A DNA stretch of 14,090 nt from Deltaproteobacteria bacterium (lineage in GTDB: Bacteria > Desulfobacterota > Desulfobulbia > Desulfobulbales > Desulfobulbaceae): positions 1-14,090 of the forward strand of contig JAADIK010000080.1 in assembly GCA_013151365.1 (NCBI GenBank), read 5' to 3'. Positions 1-7,403 of the stretch are shown here, piece by piece. The notes below the pieces were generated by a model. It searched no databases, was not told the DNA's origin, and worked only from the letters and a program-made list of their open reading frames with translations. Within the stretch, counting starts at the first letter, position 1. Every line of letters begins with the position of its first letter. The position numbers and the translations under genes are program-made.

Positions 1-105
1 AAGCCGCCACAGGCGCCACAGATTTACGTAGTCGCTTCCGTTCGCTATAGTCCCTCTATGCGGGCGGAAGTGACCGCGTGAAGATGGGGTGTCTGTGACG
101 GCTTA
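1..105. repeat. MITE-like structured palindromic repeat, copy 1
   Basis: About 105 bp with complementary ends: AAGCCGCCACAGG at the left and CTGTGACGGCTTA at the right. An inner stem pairs positions 31-45 with 60-74 around a short loop (46-59). It matches 9785-9887 at 96 of the first 103 bases. The left end touches the window edge, so one or more bases may be missing. It carries no ORF, which fits a MITE or REP-like element. It starts 2 bases after the stop codon of the minus-strand lipoprotein gene, so it would form the 3' hairpin of that transcript. Origin and function are not known to me. Confidence 0.85.
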
Positions 106-107
106 CA

Positions 108-335
108 TTATTTTTCCAGGGCTTTTTTCAGATCCGCGCCCTGTTTTTCCTCTTGTCCGGCAGCGGCCCTGGCCTTGTCAATCGGGGTTTTGATCGCCTT
201 GACGACCTCGTGCGCCGTTTTGTCGGTCAGGGTTTTAATCGTCCCTTTTTCGTGCGCCTGTTCCCGGCCGTTGTGGCAGGCGCAGAGGAGAAAAGCGGCA
301 AGCAGCATGACCGGTATTATTTTGATGAATCGCAT
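108..335 (-). CDS. small predicted lipoprotein, 75 aa
   Basis: Start chosen at the ATG at 335, with GGAGGG about 8 bases upstream. A longer in-frame reading from 584 would run antisense through the end of lgt and is rejected. Residues 1-20 are a type II signal peptide: basic start (MRFIK), hydrophobic core, then L-C-A-C with Cys20 as the probable lipidated residue (Cys18 is a second cysteine just before it). The mature part is short, Lys/Glu/Ala-rich and probably helical, with no recognisable domain. It lies 38 bases after lgt on the same strand, and Lgt is the enzyme that would lipidate it. Real gene probable; function unknown. Confidence 0.65.
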   Translation of the reverse strand: MRFIKIIPVMLLAAFLLCACHNGREQAHEKGTIKTLTDKTAHEVVKAIKTPIDKARAAAGQEEKQGADLKKALEK

Positions 336-373
336 TGTTCCCTCCGGATTTTTTATGTTTTTCTGGTGCGAAA

Positions 374-1192
374 TTATCGGCTGCCGGCCGCCCGTGGCTG
401 CCGGCAGCGCCAGAACCAGAGCAGCAGGCCGCCGGCAATCATGAACATGCTGAGCGTCTGCCCCATGGTCAGGCCCAGGAATATTTCGCCGAGTTGCGGG
501 TCCGGTTGCCGAAAAAATTCTACCACGAAACGTAATATTCCGTAAAGGAGGATAAACAGGGCCAGCATGGAACCATGCGGCCACAGCCTTGACGGCTTTG
601 TCTGCCAGGGCTTGTGCTTCAGACTCCAGAGGATCGTGAAGAGAAGGACGCCTTCCAGCAGGGCTTCATAGAGCTGGGAGGGATGGCGGGGCAGGGGGCC
701 GCCGCCGGGAAAGACCATGCCCCATGGGACGCTGGTGACCCGGCCGAAGAGTTCGCCGTTGATGAAGTTGCCGATTCGTCCCAGCCCGAGGCCGATGGGA
801 ACGGTGACCACGTACAGGTCGGCCGTCTTCCAGAAATCGAGGTGGTGGCGGCGGCAGAAGATAAAGCCGCCGATCAGGACGCCGAGGCAGCCGCCGTGAA
901 ATGACATGCCGCCATCCCAGGTGGCGAGGATTTCAAGGGGATGATGCAGGTAAAAGGGGAGGTTGTAAAACAGGACATAGCCCAGCCTGCCCCCCAGGAT
1001 AACCCCGAGAATCAGGACCAGGTTCAGGTTGTCCACCTCCTCCGCCAGCGCCTGCCAGTTGAATTTTTTGATCTGCCGGAGGACCAGCAGGTAGGTGGCG
1101 ATAAAGCCCAGGACGTACATAAGGCCGTACCAGCGGAGCTTGAGCGGGCCTATGGAGAAAATAATCGGGTTGATGTGCGGGTAGGTAAGCAT
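374..1192 (-). CDS. lgt: prolipoprotein diacylglyceryl transferase
   Basis: 272 aa, normal family length. Transfers the diacylglyceryl group from phosphatidylglycerol to the lipobox cysteine of prolipoproteins, the first step of lipoprotein maturation at the inner membrane. Family landmarks are clear: N-terminal LRWYGLMY (residues 19-26), the MSFHGG segment with His99 (family active-site His), the Lgt signature RIGNFINGELFGR (139-151), RHPSQLYEALLEG (169-181), and about seven hydrophobic segments. The ATG at 1192 is 10 bases after the mnmG stop, with only a weak Shine-Dalgarno (TGAGAAAC), so translation may be coupled to mnmG. A small lipoprotein gene follows. Confidence 0.97.
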   Translation of the reverse strand: MLTYPHINPIIFSIGPLKLRWYGLMYVLGFIATYLLVLRQIKKFNWQALAEEVDNLNLVLILGVILGGRLGYVLFYNLPFYLHHPLEILATWDGGMSFHGGCLGVLIGGFIFCRRHHLDFWKTADLYVVTVPIGLGLGRIGNFINGELFGRVTSVPWGMVFPGGGPLPRHPSQLYEALLEGVLLFTILWSLKHKPWQTKPSRLWPHGSMLALFILLYGILRFVVEFFRQPDPQLGEIFLGLTMGQTLSMFMIAGGLLLWFWRCRQPRAAGSR

Positions 1193-1202
1193 TTTTTGTT
1201 TC

Positions 1203-3086
1203 TCAGAGAAGGCCTCTTTTTTTCAGATGCACCTGCAGGACCGAGACGGCGGCCGGGGTGATGCCGGAAATGCGCGATGCCTGGCCAAGCGACCGGGGCT
1301 GGATGGCGTTCAGTTTTTCCACCGCCTCGTGGGACAGGCCCGGCAGCCCCGTGTATTCCAAGTCCGCGGGCAGGACCGTCCGTTCCAGTTTTTTGAACCG
1401 GCTGACCTGTTCGCCCTGCCTCTTAATGTAGCCAGCATACTTCACCTGCAGTTCAATTTCATCAATACAGGACGGATCACCCGGCTCAATGGCCGGTTTC
1501 TGCCCGGCCCGGTCGGCAAGAGTCAACAGGGCGGCGAGACTGATTTCGGGCCGCCGCAGCAGGTCGGCCAGGGATACGGTCTGCTTGATGGCCGTGCTGC
1601 CCATGGCGCGCAGGGCATCGTTGACCGGGGGGGTGGGGCGCAGCCGCTCCGAGTCGAGCCGGGCCAGCGTCTGCTCGATGGTCTTTTTTTTGTCTTGAAA
1701 AGCCGTCCAGGTCGCCCGGTCCACCAGGCCGATCCGGTAGCCGATTTCCCGCAGCCGCAGGTCCGCGTTGTCCTCGCGCAGGAGCAGGCGGTATTCGGCC
1801 CTGGAGGTGAAGAGCCGGTAGGGCTCCCTGGTTCCCCTGGTGACCAGGTCGTCGATCAGGACGCCGGTATAGGCCCGGGAGCGGTCAAGGATCAGGGGGC
1901 TGTCTCCCCGGACCATCATGACGGCGTTGATGGCGGCCATGAGCCCCTGGGCGGCCGCTTCCTCGTAGCCCGAGGTGCCGTTGATCTGGCCGGCCAGGAA
2001 GAGGCCGCCCACCCTTTTCGTCTCCAGGGTCGGCTTGAGCTCCAGCGGATCGACGTAGTCGTATTCGATGGCATAGCCGGGCCGGATGATGCGGGCTCTT
2101 TCCAGGCCGGGGATGGTGTGCACCAGGTCGATCTGGGTCTTGAGCGGCAGGCTGGTGGGGATGCCGTTGGGGTATATTTCCACGGTGTCCAGGCCTTCGG
2201 GTTCGAGAAAGATCTGGTGGCGGCCCTTGTCCGGGAAGCGCATCACCTTGTCCTCGATGGAAGGACAGTAGCGGGCTCCGATCCCCTCGATGATCCCGGC
2301 ATACATGGGAGACTGGTCAATGGCGCCGCGGATGACCTCGTGGGTGTGTTCGTTGGTATAGGTTATATAACAGGGCCGCTGGGGCAGCGGCGGTGCGCCG
2401 TGGCTGGAAAACGAAAACAGGTTAGGGGGGTCGTCGCTGTACTGGGCCTGCAGGCCGGCATAATCGATGGAGGTGCCGTCGAGCCTGGGCACGGTGCCGG
2501 TTTTCATCCGGCCGACGTGAAAACCGGTCTCCTGGAACCAGCGGGCCAGCCGGGTGGAGGGGGTGTCACCCATGCGGCCGGCCGGAAAATTTTTCAGGCC
2601 GATATGGATCAGGCCGTTTAAAAAGGTGCCGGTGGCCACAACCACCGCGCGGACGGAAATGGTCTCGTCCAGGGAGGTCCGGATGCCGGTGACCCGGCCG
2701 TCACGGACCAGGATTTCATCGACCACGGCCTGCCGGATTTCCAGGTTGTCCTGGTTTTCCAGCACGGTTTTCATCCGCAGCCGGTACCGCAGCCGGTCGG
2801 CCTGGGCTCGGGAGGAGCGCACGGCCGGACCTTTTCTCGTGTTGAGCCGGCGGAACTGAATCCCCGTGGCATCGATGTTTTTTGCCATCTCGCCGCCCAG
2901 GGCGTCTATTTCCTTGACCAGGTGGCCCTTGGCCAGGCCGCCGATGGCCGGATTGCAGGACATGGCGCCGATGGTGTCAACGTTCATGACGCAGACCAGG
3001 GTCCGGCAGCCGAGGCGGGCCGCGGCCAGGGCCGCTTCGCAGCCGGCGTGGCCGGCGCCGATGACAACTATATCAAAGTCGGTCAT
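1203..3086 (-). CDS. mnmG: tRNA uridine-5-carboxymethylaminomethyl modification enzyme MnmG (GidA)
   Basis: 627 aa from the ATG at 3086. The upstream in-frame TTG at 3119 lies inside the previous gene and would add 11 atypical residues, while MTDFDIVVIGAGHAGCEAA is the canonical N-terminus. MnmG is the FAD/NADH partner of MnmE and makes (carboxymethyl)aminomethyl-uridine at tRNA position 34. Visible: dinucleotide-binding GAGHAG (10-15), RYCPS (272-276), and GTSGYEEAAAQG (370-381), all family signatures. The start is 2 bases after the stop of the zinc-ribbon gene with no good Shine-Dalgarno, pointing to coupled translation. In many bacteria mnmG follows mnmE; here it is on the opposite strand, divergent from the rpmH-mnmE cluster. 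Confidence 0.97.
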   Translation of the reverse strand: MTDFDIVVIGAGHAGCEAALAAARLGCRTLVCVMNVDTIGAMSCNPAIGGLAKGHLVKEIDALGGEMAKNIDATGIQFRRLNTRKGPAVRSSRAQADRLRYRLRMKTVLENQDNLEIRQAVVDEILVRDGRVTGIRTSLDETISVRAVVVATGTFLNGLIHIGLKNFPAGRMGDTPSTRLARWFQETGFHVGRMKTGTVPRLDGTSIDYAGLQAQYSDDPPNLFSFSSHGAPPLPQRPCYITYTNEHTHEVIRGAIDQSPMYAGIIEGIGARYCPSIEDKVMRFPDKGRHQIFLEPEGLDTVEIYPNGIPTSLPLKTQIDLVHTIPGLERARIIRPGYAIEYDYVDPLELKPTLETKRVGGLFLAGQINGTSGYEEAAAQGLMAAINAVMMVRGDSPLILDRSRAYTGVLIDDLVTRGTREPYRLFTSRAEYRLLLREDNADLRLREIGYRIGLVDRATWTAFQDKKKTIEQTLARLDSERLRPTPPVNDALRAMGSTAIKQTVSLADLLRRPEISLAALLTLADRAGQKPAIEPGDPSCIDEIELQVKYAGYIKRQGEQVSRFKKLERTVLPADLEYTGLPGLSHEAVEKLNAIQPRSLGQASRISGITPAAVSVLQVHLKKRGLL

Positions 3087-3088
3087 AA

Positions 3089-3376
3089 TTACAGGGTGTT
3101 TCGCAAATTTGTGCCGCAATAAATACAGGTGGAATCCGTCTTTTTATTGGCCTTGCCGCACTTGGGGCATTGTTTTGTCGGTTTGGCACTGCTGTCGATT
3201 ATATAGTGATCCGGGTTGATCCCGCCATTCAATTCGATCAGTTGGGCGAGAAGTTGATTGGTTTTGATGATTTCGTTGCGGATCCTGAAGACCCAGAACG
3301 GAATAAAAATAGCCAGGATCCCGGAGATGGTGATAATGATGGAGACCACGCCGAATAAGGCTTCTGAACCGTGCAT
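3089..3376 (-). CDS. small membrane protein with C-terminal zinc ribbon, 95 aa
   Basis: One long hydrophobic segment (about residues 7-30), a basic stretch after it, a short possibly helical linker (30-50), then a C-x2-C-x10-C-x2-C zinc ribbon (Cys70, 73, 84, 87; CPKCG...CIYCG). Start ATG at 3376 with a strong GGAAGGAAG upstream. The stop is 2 bases before the mnmG ATG, so the two genes are very probably co-transcribed and translationally coupled. Zinc-ribbon-tailed small membrane proteins are common and mostly uncharacterised; no specific family is recognised. The good ribosome site, ordered domains and tight spacing argue that it is real. Confidence 0.75.
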   Translation of the reverse strand: MHGSEALFGVVSIIITISGILAIFIPFWVFRIRNEIIKTNQLLAQLIELNGGINPDHYIIDSSAKPTKQCPKCGKANKKTDSTCIYCGTNLRNTL

Positions 3377-3474
3377 GTTGCTTCCTTCCCTCGCGTAATT
3401 GATAAATGAATCGAATTAAAAAAACTCTATATTTCGACGTCCAGCGGATAAAGGCTCAGGTCCGGAACGGGTGC

Positions 3475-3512
3475 AACTGGTCACAGGGTGTGGCACTCTG
3501 CGTTATTACTTT
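3475..3512. repeat. dispersed 38-39-bp repeat, copy 1
   Basis: AACTGGTCACAGGGTGTGGC (3475-3494) and the following 18 bases recur at 9735-9772, identical except for one extra T in the second copy. The core GTCACA-N3-TGTGGC is an imperfect dyad. The flanks differ, so this is a short dispersed repeat and not part of a longer duplication. Here it is intergenic. Confidence 0.8.
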
Positions 3513-3582
3513 GTTCCGGTCTATGTCCTATGTCTTTAAGGCAGAATTACGGCATCTGATCTCCATCGCGGGGCGAAATGAA

Positions 3583-3612
3583 TTGACATGATATTGCTCC
3601 TGTGATTAAAGT
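3583..3612 (+). promoter_or_regulatory. possible sigma70 promoter for the rpmH cluster
   Basis: Perfect -35 TTGACA at 3583-3588, with TAAAGT (4 of 6 matches) at 3607-3612 after 18 bases; an AT-rich GTATAAAATTTT follows directly. It would leave a leader of about 230 nt before rpmH. Only the -35 is convincing. Confidence 0.35.
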
Positions 3613-3847
3613 ATAAAATTTTCATAATGTAAATGGCAAGCTCTGCGCATGCGCCATTCATTCCGCCGATATCCCGGACCTGCATTATTGTTTTCAAGGA
3701 ACGCAGGTCCAGTCGCGAACGGGTTTGAGTCGTTGGCCGGGATGACCGGGATCGACATGGTGGCCGGCGTTATCGTTGCCGAAGGGTTTGGACGAAAATA
3801 TGAAGTTATTTTTGTCCCGCCCCCCAAACAGAAAAAGGAAGTAAATC

Positions 3848-3985
3848 ATGAGCAAGAGAACATTTCAACCCAGCAATATCAAGCGGAAGCGGACCCATGG
3901 TTTCCGGCTGCGGATGAGTACCCGGGCCGGCCAGGCGGTGATACGAAGCAGAAGGGCCAAGGGGCGCAAGCGGCTGTCGGCGTGA
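3848..3985 (+). CDS. rpmH: 50S ribosomal protein L34
   Basis: 45 aa, very basic, reading MSKRTFQPSNIKRKRTHGFR at the start and ending RSRRAKGRKRLSA, the near-universal L34 sequence. Start ATG at 3848 with AGGAAG about 6 bases upstream. It is the first gene of the plus-strand block, ends 4 bases before rnpA, and this rpmH-rnpA pairing is highly conserved in bacteria. Confidence 0.98.
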   Translation: MSKRTFQPSNIKRKRTHGFRLRMSTRAGQAVIRSRRAKGRKRLSA

Positions 3986-3989
3986 GTCT

Positions 3990-4346
3990 GTGAAACGGTT
4001 TGGGCTCCCCAAGACATGTCTGCTTAGAAAACCGCGGGAGTTTGAACGGGTGTACCGGCAGGGGCGGCGGCTCCGGGGCAGTGGCTTTGCCCTGATTTTT
4101 ATGGCCAACGGCCTGCTGTATAACCGCCTGGGGGTGAGTATGCACGGAAAGTTTCGCGGTAGCGTGCGGCGTAACAGGACTAAACGGATTATCAAGGAGG
4201 TGTTTCGCCTGCACCGGGACCTGTTTCCGCCGTCATGCGATATCGTCCTTACGGTCAGTCCCGGTTTTCGGCTTCATTCGTCGGCATCGGTCCTGGAGGC
4301 GGTTGCTTGCCTGGGCCGGTCCCAGTGGCAGGCCGGCCGGATATGA
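3990..4346 (+). CDS. rnpA: ribonuclease P protein component
   Basis: 118 aa with a GTG start at 3990, 4 bases after the rpmH stop. The protein subunit binds the RNase P RNA and helps remove tRNA 5' leaders. Family features: LRKPREFERVYRQGRR (residues 12-27), RLGVSMHGKFRGSVRRN, and the RNR motif region RRNRTKRIIKEVFR. The start suits the family, which normally begins shortly before the LRKPREF-like segment. No clear Shine-Dalgarno, so coupling to rpmH is likely. The stop overlaps the yidD ATG (ATGA). Confidence 0.95.
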   Translation: MKRFGLPKTCLLRKPREFERVYRQGRRLRGSGFALIFMANGLLYNRLGVSMHGKFRGSVRRNRTKRIIKEVFRLHRDLFPPSCDIVLTVSPGFRLHSSASVLEAVACLGRSQWQAGRI

Positions 4347-4651
4347 ACGGTCGTTGCCATGAAGGGACCTGCCCGCACAAAGGGGCCGGTCCGAACGGGC
4401 GGCAACCGGACGCGGGTCGCCGAACCGTGAAATCCGCTCCTGTCGCCCTCTGTTGCGTGGTACTGCTCAGGGGGTATCAATATTTTATCTCACCGCTTTT
4501 TCCCCCAAGCTGCAGGTATACACCCACCTGCTCCCAGTATGCCGTGGAAGCCGTCCAGCGGTACGGAGCCGTTCGCGGCCTGTATCTCGCGGCACGCCGC
4601 ATCCTCCGCTGTCATCCCTTTGGCGGGGGCGGGTATGATCCAGTAAAGTAA
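4343..4651 (+). CDS. yidD: membrane protein insertion efficiency factor YidD
   Basis: 102 aa from an ATG overlapping the rnpA stop (ATGA at 4343). YidD is a small membrane-associated protein thought to assist YidC. Strong family core: GYQYFISPLFPPSCRYTPTC, then SQYAVEAVQRYG, and the tail ARRILRCHPFGGGGYDPV, including three conserved cysteines. Typical YidD is about 70-85 aa, so the first 28 residues are extra; a GTG at 4427 would give 74 aa starting just before the membrane-proximal helix. Neither start has a strong ribosome site. The ATGA overlap favours the longer form, family length the shorter. Confidence 0.92.
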   Translation: MNGRCHEGTCPHKGAGPNGRQPDAGRRTVKSAPVALCCVVLLRGYQYFISPLFPPSCRYTPTCSQYAVEAVQRYGAVRGLYLAARRILRCHPFGGGGYDPVK

Positions 4652-4660
4652 AGTGAAAAA

Positions 4661-4768
4661 CTGCCGCCGCCCGCGCGCCGGAGAGCTTCCCCCTGCCGTG
4701 TTTATATCGGTCTGCGGCGGTAGCCGTGAAAAAATAACATATATATAAGGCCGGCTCTTGCGGGCCGG
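4661..4768 (+). promoter_or_regulatory. hairpin-rich yidC leader
   Basis: The 139-bp yidD-yidC gap holds two inverted repeats. CTGCCGCCGC (4661-4670) pairs with GCGGCGGTAG (4714-4723) with one mismatch across a 43-base loop. CCGGCTC (4751-4757) pairs with GGGCCGG (4762-4768) around TTGC. Neither is followed by a T-run, so simple terminators are unlikely. The second hairpin ends 22 bases before the yidC ATG. An AT-rich TAACATATATATAA lies between them. A role in translation control or mRNA processing is possible but unproven. Confidence 0.35.
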
Positions 4769-4790
4769 TGGTTAACATAGAGGAAAATTC

Positions 4791-6446
4791 ATGGACTTGC
4801 AACGGGCCCTTATGGCCATCATTCTCTCCTTTCTGATCCTGATCGGCTATCAGTACTTTTTTGCGCCGCCGGCTGTCAGACAGCCGGCCGGTGTGCAGCA
4901 GAAAATCAGTGCCAAGGCGGAACTTAAGGCATCCATGGAGCAGGCCGCGAAGCCGGTAGCGCCGGCGACCGCCGTGCACAGCGTGAAGGTGAACCCGACC
5001 GCGCGTGATATCATCGTCGAGACTCCGCTTTATACGGCGGTTATCAACGAACAGGGCGGTGGCTTCAAGCGTTTTGTCCTGAAAAAGTACCGCAAGAAAC
5101 TGGCCAAGGATTCAGGTTTGGTGCAGTTGGTTCACACCAGCTCGCCGGCTGAGCTGCCCATGCTCTTTACCCTGGATAACGGCAGTGCGGCCACCCTGCC
5201 CATATTACGGGCGGACCGGCAAAAGCTCGTACTGACCGACCCGGAAGGTTCGGCCCGCCTGGTGATGACCGGTACCCTGCCGAATGGTATTCAGATCGTC
5301 CGCACCATGGTTTTTCATGCCGACACCTACCTGGTGGATGTCTCCTACCAGGTGAAAAATATTTCCTCAGCCCCCCTGCAGATCTCCCCGGCGGTGACCC
5401 TGACCAACAAGCCTTTTGTCGCGACCTCCAAGGCGACCAGCCATTACCTGTTCAGCGGCCCGTCAGCCTATATCAACGGCAAGCTTGAGGAGATCAAAGG
5501 CAAGAAAATGCGCAAGGACGGCCCCCAGACGCTCCGGGGCAAGGTGACCTGGGCCGCCTATGAGGGCACTTATTTTCTCTGCGCGGTCATGCCGTTGTCC
5601 GGAACCTCCCACCTGGTGACCATGAGCGGGGACGAAAGCCAGGCCCGGGTCGTCGTCTCCGACGGGTCGATGACCCTGGCTCCGCAGGACGCCCGGGATT
5701 TCAAATACAAAATGTATTTCGGTCCCAAAAAGCTCTCCATTCTTGATGCGGCGGATCATGATCTGGCCAAGGCGGTCAACTTCGGCTGGTTTGACGTGAT
5801 CGCCAAGCCGATGCTCTGGCTGCTTAACTTTTTCTACAAATATATCGGCAACTACGGTGTTGCCATTATCCTGGTCACCATCCTGATCAAGGTCGTCTTC
5901 TGGCCGATTACCCAGAAGGGCATGAAGTCGATGAAGAACATGCAGAAACTTCAGCCCAAGGTCGCCAAGCTCAAGGAGAAGTTCAAGGACGATCCGACCA
6001 GGATGAACAAGGAAATGATGGCCCTGTACAAGACCTACAAGGTCAACCCGGTGGGCGGTTGTCTGCCCATGGTCATCCAGATTCCCTTTTTCTTTGCCCT
6101 GTACCGGGTACTGATGTCCGCAATCGAGCTGCGCCATGCGCCGTTCTTGCTGTGGATCAACGATCTGTCCGCGCCGGACCGGCTGATGATCGGTTTCAAT
6201 ATCCCCTGGTTACACGGCATTCCCGTGTTGACGCTGCTCATGGGTGTCTCCATGTACCTGCAGCAGAAGATGACGCCGACCACGGCCGACCCGACCCAGG
6301 CCAAGATTATGCAGTTTCTGCCCGTCATCTTTACGTTCATGTTTATCAATTTTGCCTCGGGACTGGTCTTGTACTGGTTTGTCAACAACCTGCTTGCCAT
6401 CCTCCAGCAGTACCTCATCAACAGGCAAAGCCGGGTAGCAGCATAA
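4791..6446 (+). CDS. yidC: membrane protein insertase YidC
   Basis: 551 aa, typical Gram-negative YidC length. Inserts and folds inner-membrane proteins alone or with SecYEG. N-terminal membrane segment (6-24), large periplasmic domain (about 70-335), then the conserved insertase core with five membrane segments from about 335. Landmarks: LQPKVAKLKEKF (387-398), VNPVGGCLPMVIQIPFF (418-434), PVIFTFMFINFASGLVLYW (511-529). The Arg that lies in the hydrophilic groove of E. coli YidC (R366) aligns here with Lys367 (ILIKVVFWP). ATG at 4791 with AGAGGAAA upstream. Short C-terminal tail without the long basic extension seen in some species. Confidence 0.98.
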   Translation: MDLQRALMAIILSFLILIGYQYFFAPPAVRQPAGVQQKISAKAELKASMEQAAKPVAPATAVHSVKVNPTARDIIVETPLYTAVINEQGGGFKRFVLKKYRKKLAKDSGLVQLVHTSSPAELPMLFTLDNGSAATLPILRADRQKLVLTDPEGSARLVMTGTLPNGIQIVRTMVFHADTYLVDVSYQVKNISSAPLQISPAVTLTNKPFVATSKATSHYLFSGPSAYINGKLEEIKGKKMRKDGPQTLRGKVTWAAYEGTYFLCAVMPLSGTSHLVTMSGDESQARVVVSDGSMTLAPQDARDFKYKMYFGPKKLSILDAADHDLAKAVNFGWFDVIAKPMLWLLNFFYKYIGNYGVAIILVTILIKVVFWPITQKGMKSMKNMQKLQPKVAKLKEKFKDDPTRMNKEMMALYKTYKVNPVGGCLPMVIQIPFFFALYRVLMSAIELRHAPFLLWINDLSAPDRLMIGFNIPWLHGIPVLTLLMGVSMYLQQKMTPTTADPTQAKIMQFLPVIFTFMFINFASGLVLYWFVNNLLAILQQYLINRQSRVAA

Positions 6447-6470
6447 CAGCGCTTCGATAAGGAATCATTC

Positions 6471-7403
6471 ATGGCAAAAGAAAAAGATTTTTACGACAAG
6501 AGTGTAACCCAGGCCATCCAGCAGGCCTGTTCCGCCTTCTCAACTTCGCAGGAGAATCTGGAGATCGAGGTGCTGGAAACCGGCACGACCGGCATTTTCG
6601 GCCTGTGCAAGAAAAAGGCGCACATACGGGTCAATCTCAAAAAGAAACCAGGCGCCGGCGCTGCCAAGGCCCCGCAGGAAGATATCGCTGCCGGGACCCA
6701 GCCGGCCCCGGAGACGGAGCCGGAGGTCGAAAAGCGCCCCGTGGAGCAGCAACCCCAAGCCCAACCGGTGGCCGCCGCTGCAACAGCCGCTCCCGAAACG
6801 GTCCGGACGGCTGAGTCGCCGGCCGGGTCCGGGTCCATGCCTGAAGCCCGGGCAGAAGCTGCAAAACCGCCGGCCGGCCCGGAACCTCCCTCGGAAGAGG
6901 TGCTGGCGTCCATCCGCACGGACCTGGACCGGATTCTCCACCTCATGGACTGTGTTTCCGAGGTCGAGGTCAAGGTTGAGGGAAACACGGTGCAGTGCCG
7001 TATTGTCGGCGAGCATGACGAGACGGTCCTCGGCCCCGAAGGGCGGACCCTGGACAGTCTGCAGTACCTGCTGCGCAAGATGACCAGTTCCCGGCTGCCG
7101 GAAAAAATGCTGCTGGATATTGATGCCGGCAACTTTCGCGAACGCCGGACCCAGGAACTGCAAAAACTGGCCGGCGAGCTTGCCGACCTGGTCAAGGGCG
7201 ACGGTAAAACGCAGGTCATTCCGGCCTTGAATCCGTTTGAACGCCGGGTGGTTCACCTGGTTCTGCAGGAAGACAAGGGAGTGCGCTCCAGGAGTGTCGG
7301 CGACGGTCTTTTCAAGAAGGTGTTGATTTTCAAGCCCGGCAAGGGCCGGAAACCCAGGTCCAGAGGCCGAGGTCGCCAAGGTGACGGCTCTGCCGGCAAG
7401 TGA
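6471..7403 (+). CDS. jag: Jag/KhpB family RNA-binding protein (Jag_N, KH, R3H)
   Basis: 310 aa. Jag-N domain (5-55; GTTGIFGLCKKKAHIRV), a long Pro/Ala/Glu-rich and presumably disordered linker (60-142), a KH-like domain (about 143-220) with the GxxG loop GPEG (188-191), and an R3H domain (about 250-288) with R258-x3-H262 (ERRVVHLVL). The tail is basic and Gly/Arg-rich. The family binds RNA and, where studied, affects cell-envelope and division functions; the target here is unknown. The linker is longer than in many homologues. ATG at 6471 with AAGGAA upstream, 24 bases after yidC; its end overlaps the mnmE start by 23 bases. Confidence 0.93.
   Translation: MAKEKDFYDKSVTQAIQQACSAFSTSQENLEIEVLETGTTGIFGLCKKKAHIRVNLKKKPGAGAAKAPQEDIAAGTQPAPETEPEVEKRPVEQQPQAQPVAAAATAAPETVRTAESPAGSGSMPEARAEAAKPPAGPEPPSEEVLASIRTDLDRILHLMDCVSEVEVKVEGNTVQCRIVGEHDETVLGPEGRTLDSLQYLLRKMTSSRLPEKMLLDIDAGNFRERRTQELQKLAGELADLVKGDGKTQVIPALNPFERRVVHLVLQEDKGVRSRSVGDGLFKKVLIFKPGKGRKPRSRGRGRQGDGSAGK

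Larger units (their letters stand above)
3377..3847. other. 471-bp divergent intergenic region
   Basis: Gap between the divergent zinc-ribbon/mnmG and rpmH transcription units. It contains a dispersed repeat (3475-3512), a possible sigma70 promoter toward rpmH (3583-3612), and a hairpin with GGACCTGC at 3676-3683 pairing with 3703-3710 (extendable by two pairs after one mismatch), not followed by a T-run. I see no DnaA-box-like TTATNCACA sites, so no sign of oriC. Short ORFs here (for example 3406-3591 and 3606-3827) lack convincing ribosome sites or protein-like composition. Confidence 0.7.

Noticed and set aside
1227..2621. 464-aa ORF on the plus strand
   Set aside because: Antisense shadow of mnmG produced by high GC third positions; the product is low-complexity Gly/Gln/Val-rich and mnmG is unmistakable.
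3091..3099. ACAGGGTGT just upstream of mnmG, shared with the dispersed 39-bp repeat
   Set aside because: Only nine bases match, with no extension; likely chance.
3377..3847. Replication origin near rpmH
   Set aside because: rpmH is often near oriC, but I see no DnaA-box-like TTATNCACA cluster and no dnaA in the window.
3649..3993. 114-aa ORF upstream of and across rpmH
   Set aside because: It overlaps rpmH in another frame, and its composition is not protein-like.
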